A stretch of DNA of 64,000 nt from Arthrobacter sp. Leaf141 (lineage in GTDB: Bacteria; Actinomycetota; Actinomycetes; Actinomycetales; Micrococcaceae). The stretch's first letter is position 1; the number at the start of each line of letters is the position of its first letter. Shown here piece after piece: positions 34,268 through 45,297 of this stretch. Under the pieces are notes generated by a model. That model did no database searches. It had not been told where the DNA came from and saw nothing but the letters and a program-made list of their open reading frames with translations. The stretch covers positions 1 through 64,000 of the forward strand of contig NZ_LMOL01000023.1 in assembly GCF_001424565.1 (NCBI RefSeq), in the 5' to 3' direction. The position numbers and the translations under genes were made by a program.

Positions 34268-35194
34268 TTACTTGACGCCCAGAATGTCCACTACGAAGAC
34301 CAGGTCGCCCTTGGCTTCGCCCTGGCCTGCGTCACCGTACGCCAGGTCCTTGGGGATCACCAGCAGGACGCGGGAACCCACCGTTTTACCGGCGAGGCCC
34401 TGGGTCCAGCCCTTGATGACCTGCTGCAGCGAGAACGGTGTGGGCTTGCCGCGGTCATAGCTGGAATCGAATTTGGTGCCGCCCACGAGGGTGACGCCCA
34501 CGTAGTTCGCCGTCACCGTGTCGGTTTCCTTGACGGTGGCACCGGTGCCCTTGATGAGGTCCTGGGAAATGAGCTCCGTGGGAGCTGCGACGCCGTCAAC
34601 GTTGATCTCCGGGATGCCGTCGCCGTTTTCCTTCACCGTCGGCAGCCCGGCCGGCGGGGTAATGGTTTCACCCTCCGGCTTTTCGAGGACCGGGGCAACC
34701 TCGGTGGTGGAGATGACCTTGATCACCAGCAGCTGGGTGGGCTGCGCCGGGGCACCCGCGGTGCCGGCCTGGCCGGGGACGGCGAGGGCGATGCTGGAGC
34801 CAACCTTGGCCCCAACGATTGCGTTGTAAACCAGCTCGCTGCCGGTTTTCAGTTCATCGTTGAGCTCGAGTGCTTCCGGCTCAGCGGGGAAGGTGTCTTC
34901 CAGGGTTGCCCCGTCTTCGCCGTTGATGGCGAGGATGGACAAGTTGGCGATCTGGTTGGCCTTGACGGCGTCACCGCTGCCCTCGGTAACCAGCTTGGCG
35001 GTGGGTTCCGTGACCGCGAGGGGCTTGTCGAATTCGACGCCCGGGGCTTTTTTGTCACCGTTTTCGGTCAGTTTGAGGGAGTCGAACTTTGCAGTCTCGC
35101 CAGCGGACTGGCTGGTGGGCTCCGGTTCACCGGTACCGCCGCAGGCAGTCAGCAGCAGCAGGCCGGGAAGGAGAATTGCTAGTAGTCGGCGCAC
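34268..35194 (-). CDS. lipoprotein FKBP-type peptidyl-prolyl isomerase
   Basis: Encodes 308 residues. The signal peptide ends in the lipobox LLTAC (Cys18), so the enzyme is membrane anchored on the outside. Two FKBP-like modules follow: the first (about 80-180) is degenerate, the second (about 200-308) keeps TANYVGVTLVGGTKFDSSYDRG, FSLQQVIKGWTQGLAGKTVGSRVLLVIP and AYGDAG. It probably assists folding of exported proteins. The start is a GTG. Confidence 0.9.
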   Translation of the reverse strand: MRRLLAILLPGLLLLTACGGTGEPEPTSQSAGETAKFDSLKLTENGDKKAPGVEFDKPLAVTEPTAKLVTEGSGDAVKANQIANLSILAINGEDGATLEDTFPAEPEALELNDELKTGSELVYNAIVGAKVGSSIALAVPGQAGTAGAPAQPTQLLVIKVISTTEVAPVLEKPEGETITPPAGLPTVKENGDGIPEINVDGVAAPTELISQDLIKGTGATVKETDTVTANYVGVTLVGGTKFDSSYDRGKPTPFSLQQVIKGWTQGLAGKTVGSRVLLVIPKDLAYGDAGQGEAKGDLVFVVDILGVK

Positions 35195-35304
35195 GTTGGA
35201 AACTTTCGTCGGGGCAGGGTGGGGGCGACACGCCGCTTGCAGCGGCCGTTATCGCGGCAGCCCAAATAATGGGCCTTTTCAAGAATAGCCCGGAAAGCTG
35301 GGTG

Positions 35305-36669
35305 TCAGCCCATAGACTCGAGCAGCGCATCCACGCGTTCGTCCACGCTCCGGAACGGATCCTTGCACAGGATAGTTTGGTGCGCCCGGTCGTTGAGTTT
35401 CAGATGGACCCAGTCCACCGTGTAGTCGCGGCCCAGTTCCTGGGCGCGCCGCACGAAGTCACCGCGGAGCTTGGCACGCGTTGTCTGCGGCGGCGCGTCC
35501 ACCGCGTCCTTGATCACGGTGTCATCCACCATCCGGCGGACGGCGCCGCGGGACTGAAGCAGGTAATAGAGTCCCCGGGTACGGGAGATGTCGTGATAGG
35601 TCAGGTCCAGTTGCGCGATGCGCGGAGCGTCCAGGCTCAAACTGTGCCGGTTCCGGTAGCTGTCCATCAGCTTCTTTTTGATGGCCCAGTCGATTTCCGT
35701 GTCGATCCCCCGGTGGTCGCCGGACTCGATGGCCTTCAGCGTCCGCTCCCACAGGTCGAGGATCAGTGGGACGTGCGGGTTGTGGGCGCCATGCTCCCGG
35801 ACGAACGCCGTCACTTTGGTGAGGTATTCCTGCTGGATCTCCAGGGCAGTCAGCTGGCGCCCGTTGGCCAGCCGGACCAGCGCGCGGCCACTGAGGTCGT
35901 GGGAAATCTCCCGGATGCTGCGGATGGGGTTTTCCATCCGCATGTCCCGCATGATCACCCCGGCCTCCACCATGCGCAGCACCAGGTCCACCGTGCCCAC
36001 CTTCATCAGGGCGGTGGTTTCGGACATGTTGGAGTCGCCTACGATGACGTGGAGGCGGCGGTAGAACTCGGCGTCCGCGTGCGGTTCGTCCCTGGTGTTG
36101 ATGATGGGCCGGGACCGGGTGGTGGCGGAGGATACGCCTTCCCAGATGTGGTCTGCCCGCTGGGAGAAGGCGTAGGTCGCCCCGTGCGGTGTCTTGAGGA
36201 TCTTCCCGGCACCGGCGATGAGCTGGCGCGTGACAAGGAAGGGGATGAGGATCTCGGCAAGCCGGGAGAACTCGCCGCGGCGCGGGATGAGGTAGTTCTC
36301 GTGGCTGCCATAGGAGTTGCCGGCGGAGTCGGTGTTGTTTTTGAACAAGTAGACGGTGCCGTTGAACCCTTCCGCAGCGAGGCGGGCCTGCGCTTCGTCC
36401 ACCAGGTCATCGAGAATGAGTTCGCCGGCACGGTCGTGGGCGATCAGCTGGGCCAGGTCGTCGCATTCCGCGGTGGCGTACTCAGGGTGGGACCCCACAT
36501 CGAGGTACAGCCGGGACCCATTGGTGAGGAAGACATTGGAGGAACGGCCCCAGGACACCACCTTGCGGAAGAGGTACCGGGCCACCTCTTCGGGGGCCAG
36601 CGGCCTCGAGTCGGGGCTTGAATACGAGATGCCGAATTCGGTTTCGATGCCGAAGATCCTCTTGTCCAT
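35305..36669 (-). CDS. pafA: PafA, Pup-protein ligase
   Basis: Encodes 454 residues. PafA uses ATP to join the gamma-carboxylate of the C-terminal Glu of Pup to substrate lysines. The glutamine-synthetase-like fold is marked by [12 protein letters not shown], the catalytic Asp57 in [39 protein letters not shown] and [20 protein letters not shown]. The start ATG follows AGGAGG. prcA lies eight bases upstream, so the transcript includes the proteasome genes. Confidence 0.97.
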   Translation of the reverse strand: MDKRIFGIETEFGISYSSPDSRPLAPEEVARYLFRKVVSWGRSSNVFLTNGSRLYLDVGSHPEYATAECDDLAQLIAHDRAGELILDDLVDEAQARLAAEGFNGTVYLFKNNTDSAGNSYGSHENYLIPRRGEFSRLAEILIPFLVTRQLIAGAGKILKTPHGATYAFSQRADHIWEGVSSATTRSRPIINTRDEPHADAEFYRRLHVIVGDSNMSETTALMKVGTVDLVLRMVEAGVIMRDMRMENPIRSIREISHDLSGRALVRLANGRQLTALEIQQEYLTKVTAFVREHGAHNPHVPLILDLWERTLKAIESGDHRGIDTEIDWAIKKKLMDSYRNRHSLSLDAPRIAQLDLTYHDISRTRGLYYLLQSRGAVRRMVDDTVIKDAVDAPPQTTRAKLRGDFVRRAQELGRDYTVDWVHLKLNDRAHQTILCKDPFRSVDERVDALLESMG

Positions 36670-36677
36670 CTGTCCTC

Positions 36678-37400
36678 CTAGGTCAGCAGTGCGGCGATGT
36701 CGGCGTCGTTGAGCCGTCGGAAGGCCCGCCGCGCGCCGCGTGTTGCCTCCGAATGCCGGTCCAGGACTGCAACTTCCAGGGCGCCGGCAGGCAGCGGCGC
36801 TGCGGCACCCGCTGGTTCAGCGGCCCCAGCCGCCGGCCGGACCAGCCCGCCCATGGCGAGGCGGACCGCCTCGGCCAGGGTCAGCGAGGTCCGCCAGCCG
36901 TCCTCGATGGCGGCGGAGACTTTATCCGCCTGGCCGCCCATGACCACAAAACGGTGCTCGTCGGCGATGGACCCGTCGAACGTCAGCCGGTACAGGTGGT
37001 CGCCTTCCTGGCTGGCTCCGACTTCCGCCACCGCAAGTTCAACCTCGAAGGGTTTCTGTTCGGTGGTGAAGACGGCGCCGAGGCTTTGCGCATAAACGCT
37101 GGCCAGGCCCCTGGCGGTGACGTCCTCGCGGTCGTAGGAGTATCCCCGGACGTCTGCGTAGCGGACACCCGCCTGGCGGAGGCTTTCGAATTCGTTGTAT
37201 TTCCCTACGGCGGCGAACGCGATTTTGTCGTAGATCTCGCCGATTTTGTGCAGTGACGGGGAGGGGTTTTCCGCGACGAGAGCTATCCCTTCGCCACAGC
37301 TGATGACCACCACGGACCTGCCACGGGCGATGCCCTTCCGCGCGAAGTCGGCGCGGTCCTTCATGAGTTGTTCGGGTGAGACGTAGAACTGCTGTGTCAT
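36678..37400 (-). CDS. prcA: 20S proteasome alpha subunit
   Basis: Encodes 240 residues. The alpha rings gate the PrcAB core particle and dock the Arc/Mpa ATPase. The N-terminal gating segment ([31 protein letters not shown]) and the [14 protein letters not shown] region match the family. The Ala/Pro-rich insert near residue 200 is a usual variable loop. It starts one base after the prcB stop; the more upstream ATG lies inside prcB and is discounted. Confidence 0.96.
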   Translation of the reverse strand: MTQQFYVSPEQLMKDRADFARKGIARGRSVVVISCGEGIALVAENPSPSLHKIGEIYDKIAFAAVGKYNEFESLRQAGVRYADVRGYSYDREDVTARGLASVYAQSLGAVFTTEQKPFEVELAVAEVGASQEGDHLYRLTFDGSIADEHRFVVMGGQADKVSAAIEDGWRTSLTLAEAVRLAMGGLVRPAAGAAEPAGAAAPLPAGALEVAVLDRHSEATRGARRAFRRLNDADIAALLT

Positions 37401-37401
37401 C

Positions 37402-38223
37402 TCAGGCCTCCCGTCCGGCGATGGTGCGTGCCTCGATGACAGCCCTCGCGGCCGCCCCGAGCTCTTCGTCGGGAACCCGTCGGGTACCGGTGCTGTCAAC
37501 GGTGTAGACCACAGGCCACAACTGGCGGACGGTGTCAGGCCCGCCCGTGGCTGAGTCGTCGTCGGCGGCGTCGTAGAGGGCCTCGACCGCTACGGCCAAG
37601 GCTTCGGCGGCGGTGAGATTGGGCCGCCACAGCTTTTTCAGGGCGCCACGGGCAAAGACGGACCCGGAACCCACGGTGTGGTGTTCGTGTTCCTCGTACC
37701 GGCCGCCGGTGACATCGTAGGAGAACAGCCGGCCCGCGTTGGCGCCGGTATCGAATCCGGCGAAGAGCGGCACTACCGCCAGGCCCTGCATGGCCAGCGG
37801 CAGGTTGCCGCGGATCATGGCGCCGAGCCGGTTGGCTTTGCCCTCAAGGCTGAGGAGTGTTCCCTCGATTTTTTCGTAGTGCTCCAACTCGACCTGGAAC
37901 AGCCGGGTCAGGTCAATGGCAATGCCCGCGGTGCCGGCGATCCCGAGGACCGAGAACCGGTCAGCGGGGAACACCTTTTCAATGTGCCGGCTGGCAATGA
38001 CGTTGCCCATGGTGGCCCTGCGGTCCCCCGCCATCAACACGCCGCCCGCGTAGCCCATGGCCACGATGGTGGTGGCGTGCGGGACCTGGAGCGGCGCTGT
38101 CACGGCGGCCCCGGTCGGGAGGGCCCGCGTGAACGGCAGGAGTTCGGGCCGTTCACGCTGGAGGTGTTCGGTAAAGGACGAGGTGGCGTAGGCGGCTACC
38201 TTGTTGGCGGTTGATTCCTGCAC
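37402..38223 (-). CDS. prcB: 20S proteasome beta subunit
   Basis: Encodes 273 residues. A 50-residue propeptide is removed to expose the catalytic N-terminal Thr51 in [14 protein letters not shown]. Conserved active-site segments are [24 protein letters not shown] and the Lys/Asp region of [16 protein letters not shown] with [15 protein letters not shown]. It forms the proteolytic rings of the core particle. It is preceded by pup and followed directly by prcA. Confidence 0.97.
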   Translation of the reverse strand: MQESTANKVAAYATSSFTEHLQRERPELLPFTRALPTGAAVTAPLQVPHATTIVAMGYAGGVLMAGDRRATMGNVIASRHIEKVFPADRFSVLGIAGTAGIAIDLTRLFQVELEHYEKIEGTLLSLEGKANRLGAMIRGNLPLAMQGLAVVPLFAGFDTGANAGRLFSYDVTGGRYEEHEHHTVGSGSVFARGALKKLWRPNLTAAEALAVAVEALYDAADDDSATGGPDTVRQLWPVVYTVDSTGTRRVPDEELGAAARAVIEARTIAGREA

Positions 38224-38303
38224 TCATGCACTCCTTGAACGTGGTCCTTCGACGTCGCTTCAGATTCCGGCCGTCCGGGGCTTCCGCCACCTGGGTGCTG
38301 CGG

Positions 38304-38507
38304 TTACTGGCCGCCCTTTTGGACAAACGCGCGGACGAATTCCTCGGCGTTGGATTCCAGGACGCCGTCGATCTCGTCGAGGAGGTCATCCACACCTTCG
38401 GTGGAGGCTGACGCCTGCGCTTCGGGCGGTGCCGGCGGCGCCTCGGGGATGTCTTCGTCGACTTGGCTGTCCCGCGACTGCGGCTGCTGCTGCTCCTGGC
38501 CTGCCAT
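38304..38507 (-). CDS. pup: Pup, prokaryotic ubiquitin-like protein
   Basis: Encodes 67 residues, acidic and mostly disordered, with the helical Arc-binding region DDLLDEIDGVLESNAEEFVRAFV and C-terminal GGQ. The C-terminal Gln must be deamidated to Glu by Dop before PafA can use it. There is one Lys (Lys64). An ATG five codons upstream exists, but this one has the better GGAAGG spacing and gives the usual N-terminus. Confidence 0.97.
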   Translation of the reverse strand: MAGQEQQQPQSRDSQVDEDIPEAPPAPPEAQASASTEGVDDLLDEIDGVLESNAEEFVRAFVQKGGQ

Positions 38508-38593
38508 GATGTTTCCTTCCAATATTCAGTCTTTGGATCCGGCGGATCCTCCGATATGCCCATCCTGCCACGGGCCGCACCTCCCGGCGTGGT

Positions 38594-40267
38594 TTACGCC
38601 GCAGGCGGAGCGGTGGTGTGTCCTAGCAGTTCAGCGAGGAATGGACCCGCTTCCCGGTGGCGGGCAAACAGCCCGCCGGTGAGCGCCATGGTGCCCCGCA
38701 GCGGTTCCCGGGTGGGGACACGCTGCAGCCGGCCGTAGCCGGGGACATCAAAGATCACGGAGTCCCAGCTGGCCCCCACCACGTCCTTGCCGAACGTGCT
38801 GACGCACCGGCCGCGGAAGAACGCACGTGTATCCGGTGGTGGCTCCGTCATTGCCGCCGCGATGGCAGCATCCGGAGTGATCCGCTGCATCCGGTCCCGT
38901 GCCAGCAGGCGGTGGTACAGGCCCTTCTCCGGCCGGATGTCTGCCCACTGCAGGTCCACCAGGCCAAGCCTGGCATCGTTCCAGTCCAGCCCGTCACGCT
39001 GCCGGTATCCGTCCAGGAGGGAGAGTTTGCCCAGCCATTCGACCGATGAGGCGGCAGCTGCCCGGTCGGTGTCCAGTTGCGTCAGGACGGTGGCCCAGCG
39101 TTCCAGCACGCCGTGGGTGTGTCCGTCGCCGTCCACCGGATCGGCGACGCCGGTATCCTGGGCCAGTTTGGCGGCGGCTTCGTGATACATCCACTGCAGG
39201 TCAAGAGCGCTGACGCGCCGGCCGTCAATGAGCCGCAGCTTGCCGGTGAGGCCGGTGTCGTGGCTGACCGCCTGCAGGGCGGCCACGGGTTCGTAGACCT
39301 CCACTTTGGGCGCGAGGCCCGCTTCGATCAGGCTCAGGACCATCGCCGTGGTGCCGAACTTCAGGTAGTTGGCCACCTGGGAAAGGTTGGCGTCCCCGAT
39401 GATGACGTGCAGGCGCCGGTATTTGTCGGCGGTGGCGTGCGGTTCGTCGCGGGTGTTGATGATGGGCCTGCGGATGGTGGTTTCCAGTCCCACTTCCGCT
39501 TCGAAGAAGTCGGCCCGCTGGCTGATCTGGTAGCCGGCGGCCGAGTTGTCCTGTCCCAGTCCCACCCGGCCTGCGCCGCAGATGATCTGGCGCGTGACGA
39601 AAAAGGGCGTCAGTCCGCGGACAATGTCACCGAAGGGCACGGACCGGGGCATCAAATAGTTTTCGTGGGAACCGTAGGAAACGGATTTGTTGTCCGTGTT
39701 GTTTTTGTAGAGGTTCACGGGGGGCAGTTCGGGATCCGCTGCGAGGCGCCGCACGGTGGCCAGCGCCACGAGGTCCCCGGCCGCATCCCAGGTCACGGCG
39801 TCCAGCGGGTTGGTTACTTCGGGGCTGGAGTACTCGGGGTGCGCGTGGTCAACGTAGAGCCGGGCGCCGTTCCCCAGGACCATATTCATCAGCAGGGTGC
39901 CTGATTCGTCCTGGCCGTCCAGTTCGAGTTCCTCCCGGCCGTACGCCAGGGCCACGGCCTCGGCGTCCAGCACGGGAGGCTGGTCCGTCAGCTGGCTCGG
40001 GTGTGCCGCGCCGCGGTCAACGGTCCAGCCGCGGGCGTCGTGCAGCGGTTCCTCGTCCGTGTAGTCCCAGCGGGTTTCGGCCCCGCCTGCCGCACGCTGC
40101 CGGGTCACCTGTGCATAGGCCTGGACCACCCTGGCGCTCATCATGGTGGCATTGGCTGACGGTGCGGTGGGCGCGTGGATGCCGTATTCGGTTTCCGAGC
40201 CCATGACCCGCATGGCCCCGCCGGCCGGGAGCGCTCCCCCGCCGACGGGTTCCGGTGCAGCCGTCAC
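38594..40267 (-). CDS. dop: Dop, Pup deamidase/depupylase
   Basis: Encodes 557 residues from a GTG, longer than most Dop proteins owing to inserts in the middle and at the C-terminus. Dop deamidates Pup and removes it from substrates. Family markers are [15 protein letters not shown], the catalytic Asp in [39 protein letters not shown] and [23 protein letters not shown]. The Dop-type insert following the first beta-strands distinguishes it from PafA. It overlaps the arc stop by four bases. Confidence 0.96.
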   Translation of the reverse strand: MTAAPEPVGGGALPAGGAMRVMGSETEYGIHAPTAPSANATMMSARVVQAYAQVTRQRAAGGAETRWDYTDEEPLHDARGWTVDRGAAHPSQLTDQPPVLDAEAVALAYGREELELDGQDESGTLLMNMVLGNGARLYVDHAHPEYSSPEVTNPLDAVTWDAAGDLVALATVRRLAADPELPPVNLYKNNTDNKSVSYGSHENYLMPRSVPFGDIVRGLTPFFVTRQIICGAGRVGLGQDNSAAGYQISQRADFFEAEVGLETTIRRPIINTRDEPHATADKYRRLHVIIGDANLSQVANYLKFGTTAMVLSLIEAGLAPKVEVYEPVAALQAVSHDTGLTGKLRLIDGRRVSALDLQWMYHEAAAKLAQDTGVADPVDGDGHTHGVLERWATVLTQLDTDRAAAASSVEWLGKLSLLDGYRQRDGLDWNDARLGLVDLQWADIRPEKGLYHRLLARDRMQRITPDAAIAAAMTEPPPDTRAFFRGRCVSTFGKDVVGASWDSVIFDVPGYGRLQRVPTREPLRGTMALTGGLFARHREAGPFLAELLGHTTAPPAA

Positions 40268-42015
40268 AGATATTGTCCTGTGCTGGGCATCGTTTCGATG
40301 GACTTGCCGGGCTCCTGGCCGGCTTTGCCCTGGACGATGGTGCGGATGTAGGTAATCCGCTCGCCCTTCTTGCCGGAGATCCGGGCCCAGTCATCCGGGT
40401 TGGTGGTGTTGGGCATGTCCTCGTGCTCACGGAACTCATCAACGACGGCCCGCAGGAGGTGCTCGATGCGGAGCCCCTTCTGCTGGATGGTCAGGAGGTC
40501 CTTGATGGCGTACTTCTTGGCGCGGTCCACCACGTTCTGCACCACGGCGCCCGAGTTGAAGTCCTTGAAGTACAGCATCTCGGTATCGCCGTTGGCGTAC
40601 GTGACTTCCAGGAACTCGTTGGACTTGTCGGTGGAGTACATCGCTTCCACGGTGCGTTGCACCATGGCGTCCACGGTGGCCTGGACGTCACCGCCGTACT
40701 CCGCCAGGTCAGACACGTGGAACGGCAGGTCCGGGGTGATGTATTTGTTGAAGATGTCCGCGGCGGCCTCGGCGTCAGGGCGCTGGATCTTGACCTTGAC
40801 GTCGAGCCGGCCCGGCCGAAGGATGGCGGGGTCGATCATGTCCTCGCGGTTGGACGCGCCGATCACAATCACGTTGTCCAGCCGCTCTACGCCGTCGATC
40901 TCGCTGAGGAGCTGCGGAACGATGGTGGTCTCGACGTCGGAGGAAATGCCGGTGCCGCGGGTGCGGAACAGCGAATCCATTTCGTCGAAGAAAACAACAA
41001 CGGGGCTGCCATCCGATGCCTTCTCGCGCGCCCGGGCAAAGATCAGCCGGATGTGGCGTTCCGTTTCGCCCACATACTTGTCCAGCAGCTCGGGGCCTTT
41101 GATGTTCAGGAAGTAGCTCTTCAAGTCAACGTTGCCGGACCGTTCGGCGGCGCGGGCGGCCAGCGAGTTGGCCACGGCTTTGGCGATGAGGGTCTTGCCG
41201 CAGCCTGGCGGGCCGTAGAGCAGGATGCCCTTGGGCGCCTTCAGGCCGTGCTCGCGGTAGAGGTCCGGGTGCAGGAACGGAAGTTCCACCGCGTCCCGGA
41301 TCTGCTCGATTTGGGGTCCCAGGCCGCCGATGTCCTCGTACGTGATGTCCGGGACCTCTTCGAGGACCAGGTTTTCCACTTCGGAGCGCGGCACCTTTTC
41401 CAGGGCATACCCGGTGCGGGAGTCGATGGACAAGGCGTCGCCCACCCGGAGCTTCTGGGCCAGCAAGGCACCGGAAAGGCGCACCACACGTTCTTCGTCG
41501 GCGCGTCCCACCACCAAGGCCCGGTCGGTGCCCAGCATCTCCTTGAGGGTGGCCAGCTCCCCGGCACGCTCGTAGCCGAGCCCGGCAACCACCAGGAGGG
41601 CCTCGTTGAGCAGGACCTCCTGGCCCACTGCCAGCTGGTTCATGTTGACCAGCGGGCTGACACCCACCCGCATCTTCCGGCCGGCGTTGAAGATGTCCAC
41701 CGACTCCTCGGTGGCCGCCTGCCCGCTGTTGCCCTGGGAGGGTTGCTTTTTGGGATTGAGCTGAAGGATGGTGCCGAAGCTGTACGGCGGCTGCCCTTCC
41801 TGGTCCAACGCGTTTTTCAGCCGGATGATCTCGGCTTTCGCGGCTTCCAGCATGGCCACCAGCTTGGTGTTGTTCTGCGATGCCGCAGCCAACTGCCTGT
41901 CGATGTGCCTGAGCTTGTCCCGGAGGATGTTGACCTGGCGGTCTGCAACCGAGAGGTCGTTGGCGGCAGACTGCTCTGCCGGTGTACGTCCGGAGTCCTG
42001 GTTCGGCGTCTCCAT
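40264..42015 (-). CDS. arc: ARC/Mpa proteasome-associated AAA+ ATPase
   Basis: Encodes 583 residues. An N-terminal coiled coil (about 20-75) binds Pup, followed by tandem OB domains and an AAA+ domain with Walker A GPPGCGKT (about 266-273) and Walker [12 protein letters not shown] (about 340). The C-terminus ends GQYL, the motif that docks Mpa to the alpha ring. It forms a hexamer that unfolds pupylated proteins. It is the first gene of the dop-pup-prcBA-pafA run. Confidence 0.96.
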   Translation of the reverse strand: METPNQDSGRTPAEQSAANDLSVADRQVNILRDKLRHIDRQLAAASQNNTKLVAMLEAAKAEIIRLKNALDQEGQPPYSFGTILQLNPKKQPSQGNSGQAATEESVDIFNAGRKMRVGVSPLVNMNQLAVGQEVLLNEALLVVAGLGYERAGELATLKEMLGTDRALVVGRADEERVVRLSGALLAQKLRVGDALSIDSRTGYALEKVPRSEVENLVLEEVPDITYEDIGGLGPQIEQIRDAVELPFLHPDLYREHGLKAPKGILLYGPPGCGKTLIAKAVANSLAARAAERSGNVDLKSYFLNIKGPELLDKYVGETERHIRLIFARAREKASDGSPVVVFFDEMDSLFRTRGTGISSDVETTIVPQLLSEIDGVERLDNVIVIGASNREDMIDPAILRPGRLDVKVKIQRPDAEAAADIFNKYITPDLPFHVSDLAEYGGDVQATVDAMVQRTVEAMYSTDKSNEFLEVTYANGDTEMLYFKDFNSGAVVQNVVDRAKKYAIKDLLTIQQKGLRIEHLLRAVVDEFREHEDMPNTTNPDDWARISGKKGERITYIRTIVQGKAGQEPGKSIETMPSTGQYL

Positions 42016-42097
42016 GATGTATCAGCCCCTTCCTGCGCTTCCCTTACGACACTAGTCCCAAGATGGCAGGTAGGGGTGGAGGCTCCCGAAATGTGGA

Positions 42098-43162
42098 CTA
42101 GTTCGTGACCTCCGGAGCGTCCTTGACCTGGGTGCCGGCGATGGCATCGCGGGCGGCGCGGCGGAGCTTCTTATCCGAAACCAGCCGTTCGCCCACAGCG
42201 CCGGGGGTCCAGGCGTTGACGTCTTCAGCGTTGAATTCGGTTTTGGACGGTCGCCGTTTGACGGAGATGCCCGTGACGCCGTCCGCAAGGCGGCGCGTGA
42301 CCAGCAGGAAGCCGGTGTGCGCCACCATCCGGTGGTCAGGGCGGACTGCCAGGCCCTCGAGGTGCCAGCCACGGACCATGGATTCCCAGGCGTCCGGTGC
42401 GGTGAAGCGGCCGTCGGCACGGATGGCCTCCGCGGTCCTGGACAGCTGCGTGACGGTGGCCACGTAATTGATCCATACTCCGCCGGGGGCCAGGACCGTG
42501 GCGACCGCGTCCAGGCATTCCCAGGGAGCGAGCATGTCCAGGACCACGCGGTCCACGGAACCCGGAGCCTCGCTGCGGACCACTTCCTCCTGGAAGTCAC
42601 CCAGCGAAATCTGCCAGGCCGGGTGCGGCCCGCCGAAGATGGTTTCGACGTTGCCGCGGGCAATGTCCGCGAATTCCTCACGCCGCTCGAAGGAATGCAG
42701 GTAGCCATTGTCACCTACTGCACGGAGCAGCGAAATGGACAGCGCCCCGGAGCCCACGCCGGCTTCCACCACGCGGGCGCCCGGAAAGATATCGGCCATG
42801 GTGACAATCTGGCCTGCGTCCTTGGGGTAGACCACAGCGGCACCGCGGGGCATGGACAGCACAAAGTCGGACAGCAGCGGTCGGAGCGTCTGGTACTGCT
42901 GGCCCACGTTGTTCACCACCACGGAGCCGTCCGCCTGGCCGATGATCTCATCGTGGTTGAGGAAGCCGCGGTGGGTGTGGAACGCGCCACCCGTTTCCAG
43001 GGTGACGGTGTTCATGCGGCCACGTTCGTCCGTCAGCTGGACGCGTTCGCCTTCGCGGAAAGGGCCCCGGCGGCGGGCCGCACCGGCCGGCTGCGAGCCG
43101 CCGCCGGCAGCGCCGGGCTGGGCTGCTGCTGTGGCTTCGTTGACGGCAGATTCGCTGCTCAT
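42098..43162 (-). CDS. trmI: tRNA (adenine-N1) methyltransferase TrmI
   Basis: Encodes 354 residues. It methylates A58 in the T-loop of tRNA. An Ala/Gly-rich N-terminal extension precedes the beta domain (GPFREGERVQLTDERGR) and the SAM fold with VVEAGVGSGALSISLLRAVG, LHSFERREEFADIARGN and RVVLDMLAPWECLDAV. The position upstream of arc on the same strand is that of M. tuberculosis (Rv2118c). I prefer the ATG giving MSSESAV. Confidence 0.93.
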   Translation of the reverse strand: MSSESAVNEATAAAQPGAAGGGSQPAGAARRRGPFREGERVQLTDERGRMNTVTLETGGAFHTHRGFLNHDEIIGQADGSVVVNNVGQQYQTLRPLLSDFVLSMPRGAAVVYPKDAGQIVTMADIFPGARVVEAGVGSGALSISLLRAVGDNGYLHSFERREEFADIARGNVETIFGGPHPAWQISLGDFQEEVVRSEAPGSVDRVVLDMLAPWECLDAVATVLAPGGVWINYVATVTQLSRTAEAIRADGRFTAPDAWESMVRGWHLEGLAVRPDHRMVAHTGFLLVTRRLADGVTGISVKRRPSKTEFNAEDVNAWTPGAVGERLVSDKKLRRAARDAIAGTQVKDAPEVTN

Positions 43163-43254
43163 GGAATTCCTCACTCCTTGTAAACCTTTGGCGCCGCTGC
43201 GGGGACGTCCCTCACCGGGACCTGCCGTGGCGGTGCACCGACCGGCAGGTAACT

Positions 43255-44421
43255 CTACCGGGTCCTGCCCGGCGCGCCCCTATTGGGCCGGGGCGCCTTG
43301 CCGGTGATGGCGGTTACCACGCTGTCCTGGGCCAGGAGGCCCGTCACCTTGCCGTTGTGGTCCACAACGGCATAGTGCCTGCCTTTCACCTGGGACAGGA
43401 AGCCGATCAGCTCCTGGCCCCGGGACCACTCCGGGACGTAGGCGCCGGCGGCCAAGGCAAAGGATACGGCGGTGATTGGGGTGGCCGCCGCTGCTGCGTC
43501 CGGCACGGAGTGCAGCGCTGCGGGTTGCACCACGCCTTCCGGTCGGCCGTCTGCGCCGCAGACCACCACGCTGACCGTTCCGCCGGCGCTGCTGGCCAGG
43601 GCGTCCTTAACAGACGCGGTGGCGGGAAGCCCGGTGGCCGGCGTCGACAATCCGGCGGCGGTGACTCCCGGGAGCCGGGTGCGGAATTGTCCCTGCTGGA
43701 TGGATGCCGACGCGCCCATCCAGAGGAAGCTGCCCACCAGGACGGTGATCATGACCAGGCTGAGATCCGGGTTGTCCCCGGCCAGGAAGGGGCGGATGAG
43801 GAACCAGTAGGCAATGGCCACCACAATGATCCGGCCGCCCCAGCCGGCGGCAATGGTGCCTTTCGCCTGGCTGCCGGTGGCCTTCCAGACAGCGGATTCC
43901 ACCATGCGGCCGCCGTCCAGGGGCAGGCCGGGCAGGACGTTGAACACGCCGATGAGGAAGTTGGCCCACATAAAGATGTTGGTCAGGATCTCCGCGACGC
44001 TCCCCATGGAGGTGTTGGCCAGGACCAGCCAGGCGCCCCCGGCCAGGACAAAGTTGGCGGCAGGCCCGGCCAGGGCCACCAGGACGGAGCGGCCGGGAGA
44101 CGCGGTGAAGCTTTCGAACTGGGTATGTCCGCCCCAGAGGTTCAGGACGATTTTTTCCGTGGGCCAGCCGTAGATCTTTGCGGTCAGGGCGTGCGCCAGC
44201 TCGTGGACCAGGACCGAGATGAGGAGCAGGACTGCGTAGGCGAAGGCTACAACGTAGGCGCTGGTTCCAAGCGCCGGGTTGCTGCGGGCAAGGACAGGGC
44301 CGTAAACGATCACGGTGAAAGCCGCGATGATGAACCACGAATAGGCAAGGACCACGGGAACGCCGAAGATCCGGCCCAGCGGAATGCCTTCGCGGCGGAC
44401 CGGGGTGCTGGTTTCAGTCAT
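43255..44421 (-). CDS. site-2 protease (M50) with CBS-like tail
   Basis: Encodes 388 residues with about six membrane helices. The zinc motif HELAH gives ligands His73 and His77 and catalytic Glu74, and the third ligand Asp lies in NVLPGLPLDGGRM. The C-terminal 150 residues resemble a CBS-domain pair (HYAVVDHNGKVTGLLAQDSVV). Site-2 proteases cut membrane-embedded regulators such as anti-sigma factors. It overlaps the end of the upstream HAD gene by eight bases. Confidence 0.9.
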   Translation of the reverse strand: MTETSTPVRREGIPLGRIFGVPVVLAYSWFIIAAFTVIVYGPVLARSNPALGTSAYVVAFAYAVLLLISVLVHELAHALTAKIYGWPTEKIVLNLWGGHTQFESFTASPGRSVLVALAGPAANFVLAGGAWLVLANTSMGSVAEILTNIFMWANFLIGVFNVLPGLPLDGGRMVESAVWKATGSQAKGTIAAGWGGRIIVVAIAYWFLIRPFLAGDNPDLSLVMITVLVGSFLWMGASASIQQGQFRTRLPGVTAAGLSTPATGLPATASVKDALASSAGGTVSVVVCGADGRPEGVVQPAALHSVPDAAAAATPITAVSFALAAGAYVPEWSRGQELIGFLSQVKGRHYAVVDHNGKVTGLLAQDSVVTAITGKAPRPNRGAPGRTR

Positions 44422-45145
44422 GGGCGTGCCCTGTTGCGGGCACCGGCGCTGCCGGCTCCTGGCCGGTCAGCAGCAAAGCTTCCAGATCTGCCGGTGACCG
44501 GCCGGCCAAAGTGTCCCAGCGGGTGTAGCGGTCATCCAGGGGCAACGGCACGATGTGCGGGATGGCGACGGTGGCCACACCGGAGGCAACGGCTGCCGCC
44601 ACGCCCGGAGCCGAGTCCTCCAGGGCAACGCAGTCACCGATATTCAGGTTCGGGTCGGTTTCCTGGAGGAGTTCGACGGCGGTCAGGTACGCCTCGGGGT
44701 GCGGCTTCCCCTGGGTCACGGAGTCGCCGGTGACAATGACCTCAAAGTAGGGCCGTGGCAGGCTGGCAACAACTTCCCGGGCCAGCGGGCCTTCGGACAT
44801 GGTGACCAGGGCGCATCGGATGCCGGCGCCGTGGAGCTCCTCAAGGAGTTCTTTCGCGCCGGGCCGCCAGGGCACCTCCTGCCGGACGCTGCGGACCACT
44901 TCACCGGTCAGCACGTCGATGATCTCCCGGATTTCAAGGGCCACACCGGCTTGTTGCAGCAGACTGGCGGAGTAGTCCAGCGACTGGCCCACCAGCTGCA
45001 CCGCCTGCTGGTGCGACCACGTCCCGCCGTGGGCTTCCACCAGTGCGTGCTCGGCAGCCATCCAATAGGGCTCCGTGTCCACGATGGTCCCGTCCATGTC
45101 CCAGAGGACGGCTTTGAGTGGGGAATGTGTGGAGGGGGATCGCAT
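44414..45145 (-). CDS. HAD-family phosphatase
   Basis: Encodes 243 residues of a subfamily IA HAD hydrolase. Motif I is VLWDMDGTIVDTEPYW, motif II ALVTMSEG, motif III QGKPHPEAY and motif IV CVALEDSAPGV, so all catalytic residues are present. Substrate unknown; sugar- or nucleotide-phosphate activity is typical. I use the ATG giving MRSPSTHSP. It precedes and overlaps the M50 gene. Confidence 0.88.
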   Translation of the reverse strand: MRSPSTHSPLKAVLWDMDGTIVDTEPYWMAAEHALVEAHGGTWSHQQAVQLVGQSLDYSASLLQQAGVALEIREIIDVLTGEVVRSVRQEVPWRPGAKELLEELHGAGIRCALVTMSEGPLAREVVASLPRPYFEVIVTGDSVTQGKPHPEAYLTAVELLQETDPNLNIGDCVALEDSAPGVAAAVASGVATVAIPHIVPLPLDDRYTRWDTLAGRSPADLEALLLTGQEPAAPVPATGHAHD

Positions 45146-45297
45146 GCTGCACAGTCTACGGCGACTCGCTGGAAGGTTGCTGGTGGGTACGCCCACGGCG
45201 AATACTCCTGTTGTGCCTGCTGACCGCGCGGGGGCGGGACACTTTTGCGGCGGTTCATGCACTGCGGGAGGGCGGTTCTTGGACGTAGGGTGAAGAA

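Noticed and set aside
42051..42102. Eight-base inverted repeat ACTAGTCC/GGACTAGT between arc and trmI
   Set aside because: The arms are short and 36 bases apart, and one overlaps the trmI stop, so it is likely fortuitous.
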